Translations under genes and position numbers: made by a program
Notes under the pieces: generated by a model
Database searches by the model: none
Told to the model about the DNA's origin: nothing
What the model saw: only the letters and a program-made list of their open reading frames with translations
Shown here: in pieces, positions 54,991 to 63,465 of the stretch
Layout: each line of letters starts with the position of its first letter
How positions within the stretch are numbered: position 1 is the stretch's first letter
DNA from: Pantoea phytobeneficialis
GTDB taxonomy: Bacteria > Pseudomonadota > Gammaproteobacteria > Enterobacterales > Enterobacteriaceae
Direction of reading: 5' to 3'
Assembly (NCBI RefSeq): GCF_009728735.1
Contig: NZ_CP024637.1
Location: 504,341-568,340, forward strand
DNA length: 64,000 nt

Positions 54991-56370
54991 ATGAACACAA
55001 ACAACCTGGTCGATATCAAAGCTTGGATCGACGCCCGGCCGATTTCACGCTTTCAATGGCGTGTGTTATTCCTCTGCCTGGTAATCATCATGTTCGACGG
55101 TTACGATGCCGCCGCTATGGGTTTTATTGCTCCGGCGCTGATTGAACATTGGGGTATCTCCCGCGCGGCGATGGGACCGATCCTTGGGGCGGCGATGTTT
55201 GGCGTCGCCATCGGCGCGCTAATCGCCGGACCGCTTTCCGATCGCTTTGGCCGTAAACGTATCATTCTGCTCTCCTTCCTGGTGTTCTCGGCGTTTAGCC
55301 TTGCCTGCGCTTTTGCCAGTACGCCGCTGCAAATGGCGCTGCTGCGCTTTCTCACCGGGCTGGGACTGGGGGCGGTAATGCCGAACTGCGTCACCCTGCT
55401 GTCGGAATATATGCCGGAACGCCGCAAAGGGGTGATGATCACCCTGATGTTCAGCGGTTTTAACATTGGTTCCGGTCTGGGTGGCTTTATCGCCGCGGGC
55501 TTGTTGAGTATCTGGTCGTGGCAAGCGGTGCTGGTGTTTGGCGGTATCGTTCCGCTGTTGATGTTGCCGTTATTTATCTGGCTGTTGCCGGAATCCGCCC
55601 TGAATCTGCTGGTGCGCAAAGCACCGCGTCGCCAGATTGCCGCGCTGCTGAACCGGATGGGCGGCAGCTTCAGTCATGACAGCAGCTTTGTGCTGCACTC
55701 ACCTCGCGTGAATGGTCACAGTCCGATTTCGCAACTGTTCCGTCATGGTTTTGCGCGCGGCACCATTATCCTGTGGCTGACCTACTTTATGGGGCTGTTC
55801 GTGATTTACCTGCTGAACGGCTGGCTGCCAACCATTATGCGCTCTGGCGGCATTTCGCTGGAGCAGGCGGCGATTCTGGCCGGATTGTTCCAGCTCGGCG
55901 GGCCGTTAGGCGGCATTATTGTCGGTGCGCTGATGGATAAGCTGCACGCCAAATATGTGATTGGTGTGGTTTACCTGCTCGGCTGTCTGTGCCTGGTGGC
56001 GCAGGGGATGTTCGGCTTTAGTGGTGTGGCGCTTGGGGCCTTCATTTTTGTCATCGGCATGTGCATCAACGGTGCGCAAAACGGCCTACAGGTTTACTCA
56101 CCGGCTTATTATCCCACGGAAATCCGCGCCACCGGCGTAAGCTGGATGCATGGCATTGGCCGTACCGGAGCGATCCTCAGTTCTTCTGTCGGTGGACTTC
56201 TGATGGGCGCTTTCCCTGGACAGTCGGCGATTTTCTTTGTCCTCGCCCTGCCCGCTCTGCTGGCAGCGCTGAGTATCGTGTTGCATCGCAACCTTCCTTT
56301 AACCCTAAAAATCAAAGGCGCCGGACTTGCCGACATCCCCGCGCTGTCACAAACCCTAAATAACCGATAG
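54991..56370 (+). CDS. MFS transporter, aromatic acid:H+ symporter (AAHS) family
   Basis: 459 aa, 12 membrane segments. The AAHS/BenK/PcaK-like N-terminus (RWRVLFLCLVIIMFDGYDAAAMGFIAPAL pattern, with the DGYD motif in the first segment) and DRFGRKRIIL in loop 2-3 are clear. Substrates are usually benzoate, 4-hydroxybenzoate or other organic acids. A GAGAGCG site precedes the ATG, and TTGACA lies at 54888-54893. It has its own leader of 240 bases after the lactone operon terminator, so it may be a separate unit; import of 4-hydroxybutyrate or an aromatic acid is equally possible. The stop runs into a palindromic repeat. Confidence 0.9.
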   Translation: MNTNNLVDIKAWIDARPISRFQWRVLFLCLVIIMFDGYDAAAMGFIAPALIEHWGISRAAMGPILGAAMFGVAIGALIAGPLSDRFGRKRIILLSFLVFSAFSLACAFASTPLQMALLRFLTGLGLGAVMPNCVTLLSEYMPERRKGVMITLMFSGFNIGSGLGGFIAAGLLSIWSWQAVLVFGGIVPLLMLPLFIWLLPESALNLLVRKAPRRQIAALLNRMGGSFSHDSSFVLHSPRVNGHSPISQLFRHGFARGTIILWLTYFMGLFVIYLLNGWLPTIMRSGGISLEQAAILAGLFQLGGPLGGIIVGALMDKLHAKYVIGVVYLLGCLCLVAQGMFGFSGVALGAFIFVIGMCINGAQNGLQVYSPAYYPTEIRATGVSWMHGIGRTGAILSSSVGGLLMGAFPGQSAIFFVLALPALLAALSIVLHRNLPLTLKIKGAGLADIPALSQTLNNR

Positions 56371-56392
56371 TAGCGGCGCGATTTATCGCGCC
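56370..56392. repeat. Short palindromic repeat copy between AAHS transporter and porin genes
   Basis: GTAGCGGCGCGATTTATCGC then GCC; its first base is the last base of the transporter TAG stop. It lies between convergent genes. Confidence 0.8.
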
Positions 56393-56408
56393 ATTACGAA
56401 ACAACGGA

Positions 56409-57773
56409 TTAGAACGTCACCACCGTTTTCAGCTCACCTACCCAGGCATCCTGGGTTTCGCTCAGGCTGCCCGGACGGTGCCAGTATTGAATGCCCGGTT
56501 GTAACTCCAGCCAGCTCACGGGACGGAAGCGATAATAAAGCTCAGCGTTTACCGCATGTCCCGGCACCGGGCTGTACAACGGATCATAATAATCACCCAC
56601 CCCTTGCAGGCTATTTTTCTCCTGCTGATTGCGGCTGTAGTGATTGCTGATATCGATATACGACACGCCCACACCAATCCAGTCTTCCGGGCGGGCATCA
56701 AACAACCCACGATAACGCAGGGTCGCCGCTGTGACATAGTGGATATAATTACTGCGCTGGTCGCCAAATCCCGCGTTGATGCCACCGCTTAAGCCGCGAT
56801 TAGCGTCATCTGCATGGCGAGTGAGTTGCTGATTAAATCCGCCGTAAAAAAACCAGGTACGGTTATATTCTTTATAACCTTCAGGATCATTCGCCCCGGC
56901 ATTTTGTGTTTTACCGCTGTAAAGATCGGATTGTTTGGCGTTAGTAAATTGCGTACCTAAATTATAAATACCGGGTAATTCATGAATGTGGGTTTTCCAC
57001 TCCACTTCCAGCGGCAAAATAAACCCTTTGCTACCTTTGGTTGACCAACTCCAGGCATGGCTGCGATCGGTAGCCGAGGGATTTTGCTCCAGAATACCCG
57101 CTTTCAGGGTCAATTCAGGGGTGACTTTATACGCAAACGTGGTTCCCCAGGTGTGAATATTCCAGTTGCTCCACAACATTGAGTTGGCTGATTTACCACC
57201 GCACAACATCAGCGTCTGAAAATCACAGGGCACAATTTGGTCGAATGTCTGGACTTTATTCATCATCCCGATACGCCATTGTAACCGGCGATCGTCAAAT
57301 GTCCGGCTGAAGGTTAACCAGCCCAGACGGGTAATTGAACCGGTTCCGGCACTTTCCTGAGTGGCATCATTAATATTCACCCGCGAATCCTGCACCCGTT
57401 TTGTCAGCAGGCTGTCATCGTGATTACGGTTAACAATATTGCCTTCAAGGGTGGCATCGGGAATACCGGTAAAGCGTTCTAAATCCTGGGTAAACGTGAT
57501 GGCAAATTGATCAATATAGGCGAGGTGGTGATCGTGATTGTAGCCCCCGGCGATGTTGTACGCATTTTCATTGAGATACTGAAAATTATAGTTAAAGCCG
57601 TTATCGCTCAGAATGGGACGAATTCCCAGCATATCACCCAGTAAACCTTTACCCGGTGCTTCAAATCCCAATACCGTACCATTCCACTGCGGGTCTTCAG
57701 CGTGGGTATTTAGCGCAGTAAAAAGTAATCCAGCCAGAATTGTCGAACGAAAAACCCTCATGCTTTTTATCAT
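56409..57773 (-). CDS. OprB-family carbohydrate-selective outer-membrane porin
   Basis: 454 aa with a Sec signal peptide (MIKSMRVFRSTILAGLLFTALNTHA; cleavage near residue 25), then a beta-barrel rich in alternating aromatic strands ending in VVTF, the terminal phenylalanine used for outer-membrane insertion. Sequence is of the OprB carbohydrate porin family. AGAGAAGAGA precedes the ATG. The neighbours (an AAHS transporter and an M20 hydrolase) suggest that it passes small organic compounds, not necessarily sugars. It is preceded by a long leader region containing a strong hairpin. Confidence 0.87.
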   Translation of the reverse strand: MIKSMRVFRSTILAGLLFTALNTHAEDPQWNGTVLGFEAPGKGLLGDMLGIRPILSDNGFNYNFQYLNENAYNIAGGYNHDHHLAYIDQFAITFTQDLERFTGIPDATLEGNIVNRNHDDSLLTKRVQDSRVNINDATQESAGTGSITRLGWLTFSRTFDDRRLQWRIGMMNKVQTFDQIVPCDFQTLMLCGGKSANSMLWSNWNIHTWGTTFAYKVTPELTLKAGILEQNPSATDRSHAWSWSTKGSKGFILPLEVEWKTHIHELPGIYNLGTQFTNAKQSDLYSGKTQNAGANDPEGYKEYNRTWFFYGGFNQQLTRHADDANRGLSGGINAGFGDQRSNYIHYVTAATLRYRGLFDARPEDWIGVGVSYIDISNHYSRNQQEKNSLQGVGDYYDPLYSPVPGHAVNAELYYRFRPVSWLELQPGIQYWHRPGSLSETQDAWVGELKTVVTF

Positions 57774-57860
57774 GATTATCTCTTCTCTCTTTTTTAGGGC
57801 GTAGTTAACCCGGCAGATAAATATCTGCCTGAGTCAATTCACTGTCGGAATTTTGAGCAA

Positions 57861-57915
57861 AAAAAAACCTAAATCGCCGGACTCTGAATAACGAGAGCCA
57901 GGTGATTTAGGTTTT
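57861..57915 (-). terminator. Strong hairpin with U-tract on the minus strand
   Basis: Arms AAAACCTAAATCGCC and GGTGATTTAGGTTTT pair over 15 positions (one G-U pair); on the minus strand the hairpin is followed by nine U. It could end the amidohydrolase transcript or act as an attenuator in the porin leader. Confidence 0.7.
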
Positions 57916-58059
57916 GCCTGTAAAACAGTAACAATCCTGAATGGGGAGCATCATCATCAAAGTACGACGCACAGGCAAGCGGTTATCGAAACCTTAATTA
58001 AATAATGTGAAGGAGATCTTATTAACATCGCTTTCAGGTCTGCGCATTAAAGCACATTC

Positions 58060-58073
58060 CGTAGCGGCGCAAT
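58060..58073. repeat. Decayed half copy of the palindromic repeat
   Basis: Only CGTAGCGGCGCAATT remains; the other half has diverged. Confidence 0.5.
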
Positions 58074-58198
58074 TGGGGTTGTCCACATTACGGGTGCATA
58101 TCCGCGCCAAAACCCTGTGGATAAACTTCTCCGGGCCGCGCCCCGCTTACCCGGAGAAATATCCGGTCATTTATTGACCGCCTTGCCGCCACTTTTCC

Positions 58199-59365
58199 TT
58201 AACGCAGAAAGGCTTCCGTTAATCGCGCCCAATAGGTTGCACCGATCGACAGGCAGGCATCATTAAATTGATACAACGGATGGTGCACCGCGTAGTCTGC
58301 TTCGCCGGTGCTGGTGCCCAGCCAGATATAGTTTCCTGGTACGTCCTCCAGCATAAATGCAAAATCCTCGCTGCCCATCAGCGGTTTGACCTCCGCGTAA
58401 TCGGCAACACAATCGGCACCAAAGGTATCCCGTGCCACCTGGGTCGCGAAGTCCGTTTCCGCCGCATGATTGATGGTGACCGGGTAGCCAAAATCAGGCT
58501 GGATAGTGGCGGTCAGGCCAAAACTGGCGGCCTGCGCCTGTACCAGTTGTTCAATCCTCGCCTTCGCCTGCTCACGCACCTTCGCACTGAAGGTGCGCAG
58601 ATTCAGTTTGAGTAACGCGCTGTCCGGGATGACGTTATGGGTGCTGCCACTTTGCAGGCTTCCTACCGTGACCACCACCGCATCCTGTGGATCAACATTG
58701 CGTGACACGATGGTTTGTAACGCCATCACCATCGCCGCCCCCGCCACGGTGGGATCAAGGGTGTTTTCCGGGGTCGCGCCATGCCCTCCTTTACCGTGGA
58801 GCGTAATGGTCATGCTGTCGGAGGAGGCCATCAGGGGTCCGGGTTTGGTAAAAAAATGTCCGGCAGGCAACAACGGAAAATTGTGCAGACCAAACACCGC
58901 ATCGCAGGGGAACAAACGAAACAAACCGTCATCCATCATGCGGCGCGCCCCGCCGTATGACTCTTCCGACGGTTGGAAGATCACATGTAATGTGCCGCTG
59001 AAGGGACGTTTTTCCGCCAGATAACGCGCCGCCGAGAGCAGCATCGCGCAGTGCCCATCGTGGCCGCAGGCGTGCATTTTGCCCGGCACCTGGCTGCGCC
59101 ACGGAATATCGGCTAACTCCTGCATTGGTAAGGCGTCCATATCGGCGCGTAATCCCAGCCGTTTGCTGCCGTTACCTGCCTTCAGCGTACCCACTACGCC
59201 AGTGCCACCCAGGCCACGATGCACGTCATAACCCCATGACGTCAGCAGTTCGGCAATGCGCGCGCTGGTACGAACCTCTTCAAAACCCAATTCCGGGTGC
59301 TGATGAAAATCACGGCGGATGGCAATCATCTCGTCTTCGAATGCGAGAATTTCTTTAATCAACAT
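58199..59365 (-). CDS. M20D-family amidohydrolase (hippurate hydrolase/N-acyl amino acid hydrolase type)
   Basis: 388 aa metallopeptidase-fold hydrolase. Metal ligands are C100 and H102 (HACGHDGH), with the PSEESYGG pair of glutamates near 132 and H160 in GLHNFPLLP, and the distal H in the dimerisation-domain region. It splits N-acyl or N-aroyl amino acids in the cytoplasm. It is downstream of an MHS transporter (15-base gap, same strand), which probably brings in the substrate. Two hairpins follow the stop. Confidence 0.88.
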   Translation of the reverse strand: MLIKEILAFEDEMIAIRRDFHQHPELGFEEVRTSARIAELLTSWGYDVHRGLGGTGVVGTLKAGNGSKRLGLRADMDALPMQELADIPWRSQVPGKMHACGHDGHCAMLLSAARYLAEKRPFSGTLHVIFQPSEESYGGARRMMDDGLFRLFPCDAVFGLHNFPLLPAGHFFTKPGPLMASSDSMTITLHGKGGHGATPENTLDPTVAGAAMVMALQTIVSRNVDPQDAVVVTVGSLQSGSTHNVIPDSALLKLNLRTFSAKVREQAKARIEQLVQAQAASFGLTATIQPDFGYPVTINHAAETDFATQVARDTFGADCVADYAEVKPLMGSEDFAFMLEDVPGNYIWLGTSTGEADYAVHHPLYQFNDACLSIGATYWARLTEAFLR

Positions 59366-59380
59366 GTCAAACCTCAGCTT

Positions 59381-60724
59381 TTAGTCATCGGATAAAACCG
59401 GTTGCTCACGCCATGCCAGCAACGCCGACAGGGACACCACTGCACTCAACAGCAGATACCACGCCGGGGCCATAGCATCGCCAGTGACATTCAATAACCA
59501 GGTCACATTAAATTGGGCAAAACCGCCGAACAGGGTGACGCCAATGGCATAGATTAACGCCATACCCGAGGCGCGCACCGGACGCGGAAAGGCTTCGAGG
59601 ATCAGCAGGAAAAAGGCCACCGCCGTGATATTCGCCAGAATCTGATCAAGGCTAATCAGGGCGATAGTCAGTGCAAAAGGTGCGCCGTGGTGCAGACTGG
59701 CAAAGATCGGCCATACCAGCAACAGCGATCCGATGCCACAACCCAACAACAATGGCTTGCGGCTCGGCAGGCGATCCGCCAGTTTCCCGGCAAAGAACGG
59801 CACCACCAGCGTTAATGTCGCGGCCATCAGGCTAATCCAGTACGACGTCCCCTCCGGCATGTGCAGGGTATGCACCATATAGGCGGGCATGTAATAGACG
59901 ATGATGTAAAACGTGGTGGTACTTTTCATCACCAGCAGAATGCCCAGCAGCATAGTGCGGCGATGTTCGCGCCACAGACGGGCTGCCGGTGTTCCCTCGG
60001 CGTGAACAGCCGATGGCGTATGGGTTTCATTCAGGTGGCGACGGATATAGATCCCCACCGGCATAATCGCCAACCCAACGATGAACGGTATGCGCCAGCC
60101 CCAGCTATACAGGGCATCATGGCTTAAGCTATGAGTTAATAACGCCCCCATCGCCGCCCCGAGCAATGCCGCACCGCCCTGGCTGGCCATTTGCCAACTG
60201 ACGCGAACGCCTCGCTGTGACTTGCCTCCCGCCTCCATTAACCAACTGGTCGCAGCGCCCACTTCGCCACCGGCGGAGAAACCCTGTAGCAAACGCCCGC
60301 AAACCAGTAAGACCGGGGCCAGCATACCGACCTGTTCATAGGTCGGTGCAAAGGCGACCAACGCCACGCCCAGCGCCATCAGCGCCATCAGCGCCATAAT
60401 CAACGTCAGGGCCGCTTTACGCCCATGCTTATCGGCGTAGTGCCCCAGCACCAGGCTGCCGAGCGGTCGCATAAAAAAACCGACGCCAAAAGTCGCCACC
60501 GCCAGGAGTAACGAGGCGGAATCACTATCGGTGGGAAAGAAAAGGTGTCCAATAATGACAGAAAAGAAGCTGTAAACAGCGAAATCATAGATTTCGAGAC
60601 CATTGCCGAGGGTCACGGCAAACAGCGATTTTGCATGAGCTCGTCGGCTATCCATAGCGGTAGCGCAGAAAGGAAGCGATACCGCAGCCTCCGCTTCGGC
60701 AGGCGCACATTTGACTTTTTTCAT
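59381..60724 (-). CDS. MFS transporter, metabolite:H+ symporter (MHS) family
   Basis: 447 aa with 12 membrane segments, of the ShiA/KgtP/ProP-type MHS family: GNGLEIYDFAVYSFF in segment 1, GHYADKHGRKAALT in loop 2-3 and QGFSAGGEVGAATSWLMEAGG near segment 4. The start at 60724 is chosen because AAGGA lies 7 bases ahead; longer starts at 60730 and 60796 lack a site. It heads a two-gene unit with the amidohydrolase and is divergent from a LysR gene. The substrate is probably an N-acyl amino acid or a similar organic acid. Confidence 0.88.
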   Translation of the reverse strand: MKKVKCAPAEAEAAVSLPFCATAMDSRRAHAKSLFAVTLGNGLEIYDFAVYSFFSVIIGHLFFPTDSDSASLLLAVATFGVGFFMRPLGSLVLGHYADKHGRKAALTLIMALMALMALGVALVAFAPTYEQVGMLAPVLLVCGRLLQGFSAGGEVGAATSWLMEAGGKSQRGVRVSWQMASQGGAALLGAAMGALLTHSLSHDALYSWGWRIPFIVGLAIMPVGIYIRRHLNETHTPSAVHAEGTPAARLWREHRRTMLLGILLVMKSTTTFYIIVYYMPAYMVHTLHMPEGTSYWISLMAATLTLVVPFFAGKLADRLPSRKPLLLGCGIGSLLLVWPIFASLHHGAPFALTIALISLDQILANITAVAFFLLILEAFPRPVRASGMALIYAIGVTLFGGFAQFNVTWLLNVTGDAMAPAWYLLLSAVVSLSALLAWREQPVLSDD

Positions 60725-60839
60725 ACGCATATCCTTCCAGTAACGTTCAATAAACGGTGGAAGGTGCACTATTGTCATAAATAAATTACATTTCAATCAT
60801 GAGAAATTGTTATGCCCTGAGTTATCTGTCCTGAATGCT

Positions 60840-60862
60840 GATGGTGCGTTTTCTGCACCATC
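60840..60862. promoter_or_regulatory. Inverted repeat in the MHS/LysR divergent region
   Basis: GATGGTGC-GTTTTCT-GCACCATC: 8-base perfect arms with a 7-base spacer, 24 bases before the LysR start codon. Fits an autoregulatory LysR site. Confidence 0.5.
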
Positions 60863-60886
60863 TCGTGAGTGAAGCCCGAGGAAAAC

Positions 60887-61825
60887 GTGAAAATAAAACT
60901 CAATCAGCTCGATGTGTTACTGGAAGTGGCGGCTCAGGGCAGCATTGGCAAAGCCGCCCGCACTCTGCACCTGACACAACCCGCCATCAGTAAAACCATT
61001 CAGGAGATGGAAGCGGAGATCGGCATGCCAATTGTCGAACGTTCTTCGCGCGGCGTAGTGCTGAATGAGTATGGGCAGGTACTGCTGCGCCATGCGCGCG
61101 ATATCGATCGTTCGTTGAGTCAGGCGCGTGAAGAGATTGACCACCTGCTGGGTAAAGCGATGCGCCAGCTTCGTGTCGGTTTCACCTCCGCCGCCGCCTG
61201 GGGGCCATTTACCACCACGTTACTTCAGTACCAGCAACGCTTTCCCGGCGTAAAACTGATCGCGATGGAGGGGCGTCCCCATCAGCTTTATGATGCGCTG
61301 GAGAATCACCGTATCGACCTCGCCGTGATTTCCTCCACTGATGGGATGCGTATTGCCCCGATGTATTATGAAATGCTCTATTCCCTGAGCAACGCCATCA
61401 TCGCCGGTAAACAGCATCCGATTACCCACACCACGTCATTGCGCAATTTGCTGAGCTACACCTGGCTGGATTGGGATGAGCCGGGCGACCATTCCATTCT
61501 GGCGCAAGTTTTCCGCCGCTATAACCTGCCGCTACCTGAACGGGTGATCCACTGTTCATCACCCACCATCATGGCGCGTTTAATGGAAGAGGCTGAGATG
61601 GTCAGTATGTGGACGTCGGTAAGGCTGCGCTTTCCTGGTTATCAGGAAAGCTTGCGCCCCTTGTCCTTGAAGGAGGTACTTCCGGCCACCGACATCGGCA
61701 TTTTGTGTGCCAATATTGGCCGTCTGTCGAGTGCCGGGCACAGCTTTTTGGAGCTGCTACGGGTGATTAGCCGTGACTGGTTACAGCAAAGTGATGCCCA
61801 CGAAATGGTGGTAAATCAGGGCTGA
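60887..61825 (+). CDS. LysR-family transcriptional regulator
   Basis: 312 aa from the GTG at 60887. N-terminal HTH (about 5-64: LDVLLEVAAQGSIGKAARTLHLTQPAISKTIQEME) and a LysR effector domain. The HTH is close to the PcaQ/GbpR-type group of aromatic- and sugar-acid regulators. A GAGGA site lies 4 bases ahead of this start; another GTG at 60869 is in frame. It is divergent from the MHS transporter-amidohydrolase pair, its likely target, across 162 bases with one inverted repeat. Its stop overlaps the 3' end of the convergent LysR gene by 10 bases. Confidence 0.86.
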   Translation: MKIKLNQLDVLLEVAAQGSIGKAARTLHLTQPAISKTIQEMEAEIGMPIVERSSRGVVLNEYGQVLLRHARDIDRSLSQAREEIDHLLGKAMRQLRVGFTSAAAWGPFTTTLLQYQQRFPGVKLIAMEGRPHQLYDALENHRIDLAVISSTDGMRIAPMYYEMLYSLSNAIIAGKQHPITHTTSLRNLLSYTWLDWDEPGDHSILAQVFRRYNLPLPERVIHCSSPTIMARLMEEAEMVSMWTSVRLRFPGYQESLRPLSLKEVLPATDIGILCANIGRLSSAGHSFLELLRVISRDWLQQSDAHEMVVNQG

Positions 61826-62694
61826 AGGCATGACTCAACAAAGGAAGCAAACTGGCGTGCTTTCGCCGTCGCCATGCGCCCACCAGGGAAAACGGCCCAT
61901 AAATCAATGTCGGGCAATTGCCATTCCGTCAACACACGCAGCACCGTGCCGTTGATAATTTCCTGCGAAAACATCCAGTCTGAGGCGATGGTGATACCCA
62001 TATCGGCCAACACCGCCGCCCGGATACCCTCGGCGGCACTGAGATGCAAACGGCTTTCCGCGGTCACACTCTCTTCCTCACCCGCGCGGGTAAAGCGCCA
62101 CTGGTTGTTGAGCTGACTGAACACCAGCGTCTGATGTTGCGTCAGGTCCTGTGGATGTTGTGGGTAACCACAGCGTGCCAGATAGGCAGGTGTCGCCAGC
62201 ACGGAACGTCGCGTGGTCGCCAGCTTGCGCGCCACTGAGCTGGAATCATTCAAGGTTCCCATGCGCAGGCAGATATCAATCCCTTCCGCGACCAGATCAA
62301 TCGGGCGATCGTCCAGCACAATATCCACCTTTAATTGCGGATGCTGGTCCATAAAACGAGCCAAATGGGGAATAACATGCAAACGGGAAAACGTCGGTGC
62401 GGCGGCCACACGCAAGACACCCGATAAGCCTTTTCCCGCCCCACGGGCCGCCATCTCAGCCTCTTCCGCCTGTTGCAACGTGATACGCGCCCGTTCGTAG
62501 TAGCGCTGTCCGGCCTCGGTAGGGGTCAGCCCGTGGGTCGTTCGCAGTAGCAAGCGGACTTCGAGATGCTTTTCCAACTGCGCGATGGTTTTTGAAACCG
62601 CCGGTTGACCGATGTTCATAATCCGTGCCGCTGCTGAAAACGATCCTGCATCAACCACCTGAACATACATCTGCATCGCCTGAAATCGATCCAC
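61816..62694 (-). CDS. LysR-family transcriptional regulator
   Basis: 292 aa. A winged HTH (about 1-60: MYVQVVDAGSFSAAARIMNIGQPAVSKTIAQLE) and a LysR effector domain, CrgA-type with RTTHGLTPTEAG. The GTG at 62694 is chosen because AGGAGG lies 6 bases ahead and the protein then begins VDRFQAMQMYV, the usual form in this group; the frame is open to 62754. It is divergent from the glutathione-transferase-like gene and the crotonase, its likely targets. Confidence 0.87.
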   Translation of the reverse strand: MDRFQAMQMYVQVVDAGSFSAAARIMNIGQPAVSKTIAQLEKHLEVRLLLRTTHGLTPTEAGQRYYERARITLQQAEEAEMAARGAGKGLSGVLRVAAAPTFSRLHVIPHLARFMDQHPQLKVDIVLDDRPIDLVAEGIDICLRMGTLNDSSSVARKLATTRRSVLATPAYLARCGYPQHPQDLTQHQTLVFSQLNNQWRFTRAGEEESVTAESRLHLSAAEGIRAAVLADMGITIASDWMFSQEIINGTVLRVLTEWQLPDIDLWAVFPGGRMATAKARQFASFVESCLQP

Positions 62695-62782
62695 CCTATT
62701 CCTCCTGGGAATATCCATTATCGTTTTTTGCTGTCTGCCATTACCGGGTGACATTAGCAGATACTTGTCTGCAACGACAACG

Positions 62783-62801
62783 GGATGCAGTCACCGCATC
62801 C
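62783..62801. promoter_or_regulatory. Inverted repeat in the GST leader
   Basis: GGATGC-N7-GCATCC, 19 bases before the ATG at 62821. With GCAGA-N6-TCTGC at 62757-62772 it is a candidate LysR site or leader hairpin. Confidence 0.35.
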
Positions 62802-62820
62802 TGACCACGGGAGAAAACCG

Positions 62821-63438
62821 ATGTACGAACTCTATGCCTTCGCCACACCTAACAGCATCAAGCCCGCCATTATGCTGGAAGAGATCCAGCAAGCCTGGCA
62901 ACTTCGCCCGGTCAATGTGCGTCAGGGGGAGCAAAAACAGCAGGACTTTCTGGCCTTAAACCCGAATGCAAAAGTGCCGGTGCTGGTTGATCACAGCAAC
63001 GATATGACTCTGAGCGAATCGGCTGCAATTTTGGTTTATCTCGCCGAGAAACATCAACGCTTATTACCCGCTGCGGGTGCGCCACGCGCTCGTGTGTTCG
63101 AACAACTGTTTTTCCATGCTTCAGCCGTCAGTCCGGCTTTTGGTCAGGCGGGCTTCTTTAATCGTCTTGCCAGCGAACCCCAACCCCTGGCGCAGCAGCG
63201 TTTCAATACCGAGGCCGCGCGCGTCACTGGACTGCTGGACAACCTGCTCGCTACGCAGCCGTTCCTCGCCGGTGAAGCCTACAGCATCGCTGATATCGCT
63301 CACTACGGCTGGTTCTGGCGACGTGAATTTGCTGGCGTAAGCCTCGACGGATTGCCACATCTGGCCCGCTGGTTCGACACCCTTTCTGCTCGCCCTGCCG
63401 TTCAGCGGGCGACTGAAAAACTTAATGCTGTTATTTAA
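62821..63438 (+). CDS. Glutathione S-transferase family protein
   Basis: 205 aa. An N-terminal thioredoxin-like domain (1-80) with the glutathione contacts PNAKVPVL (cis-proline) and SESAAILVYLA, and an all-helical C-terminal domain (90-200) containing FLAGEAYSIADIAHYGW. The GGGAG site precedes the ATG at 62821. The active-site residue in the first strand-helix turn appears to be T9/S12 in FATPNSIKP, as in Nu/beta-like bacterial enzymes such as YfcG/YghU. The gene is followed by the crotonase 27 bases later, so it probably acts with it on an activated ketone or similar compound (inference). Confidence 0.87.
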   Translation: MYELYAFATPNSIKPAIMLEEIQQAWQLRPVNVRQGEQKQQDFLALNPNAKVPVLVDHSNDMTLSESAAILVYLAEKHQRLLPAAGAPRARVFEQLFFHASAVSPAFGQAGFFNRLASEPQPLAQQRFNTEAARVTGLLDNLLATQPFLAGEAYSIADIAHYGWFWRREFAGVSLDGLPHLARWFDTLSARPAVQRATEKLNAVI

Positions 63439-63465
63439 TTACGCTAACTGAAAAGGAACTATGCC

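Larger units (their letters stand above)
57774..58198. other. 425-bp intergenic region between porin and amidohydrolase genes
   Basis: No convincing gene. It holds a strong hairpin with a U-tract on the minus strand (57861-57915), a half copy of the palindromic repeat (58060-58073) and two hairpins right after the amidohydrolase stop (58127-58158, arms TTCTCCGGG/CCCGGAGAA; 58164-58180, arms CGGTCA/TGACCG). A TTATCCACA DnaA-box sequence lies at 58116-58124 on the minus strand. Confidence 0.7.

Noticed and set aside
58079..58124. Two DnaA-box-like sequences (one perfect, one with a mismatch) as a replication origin
   Set aside because: Only two boxes, no A/T-rich unwinding region and none of the usual origin neighbours. 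Single boxes occur by chance.
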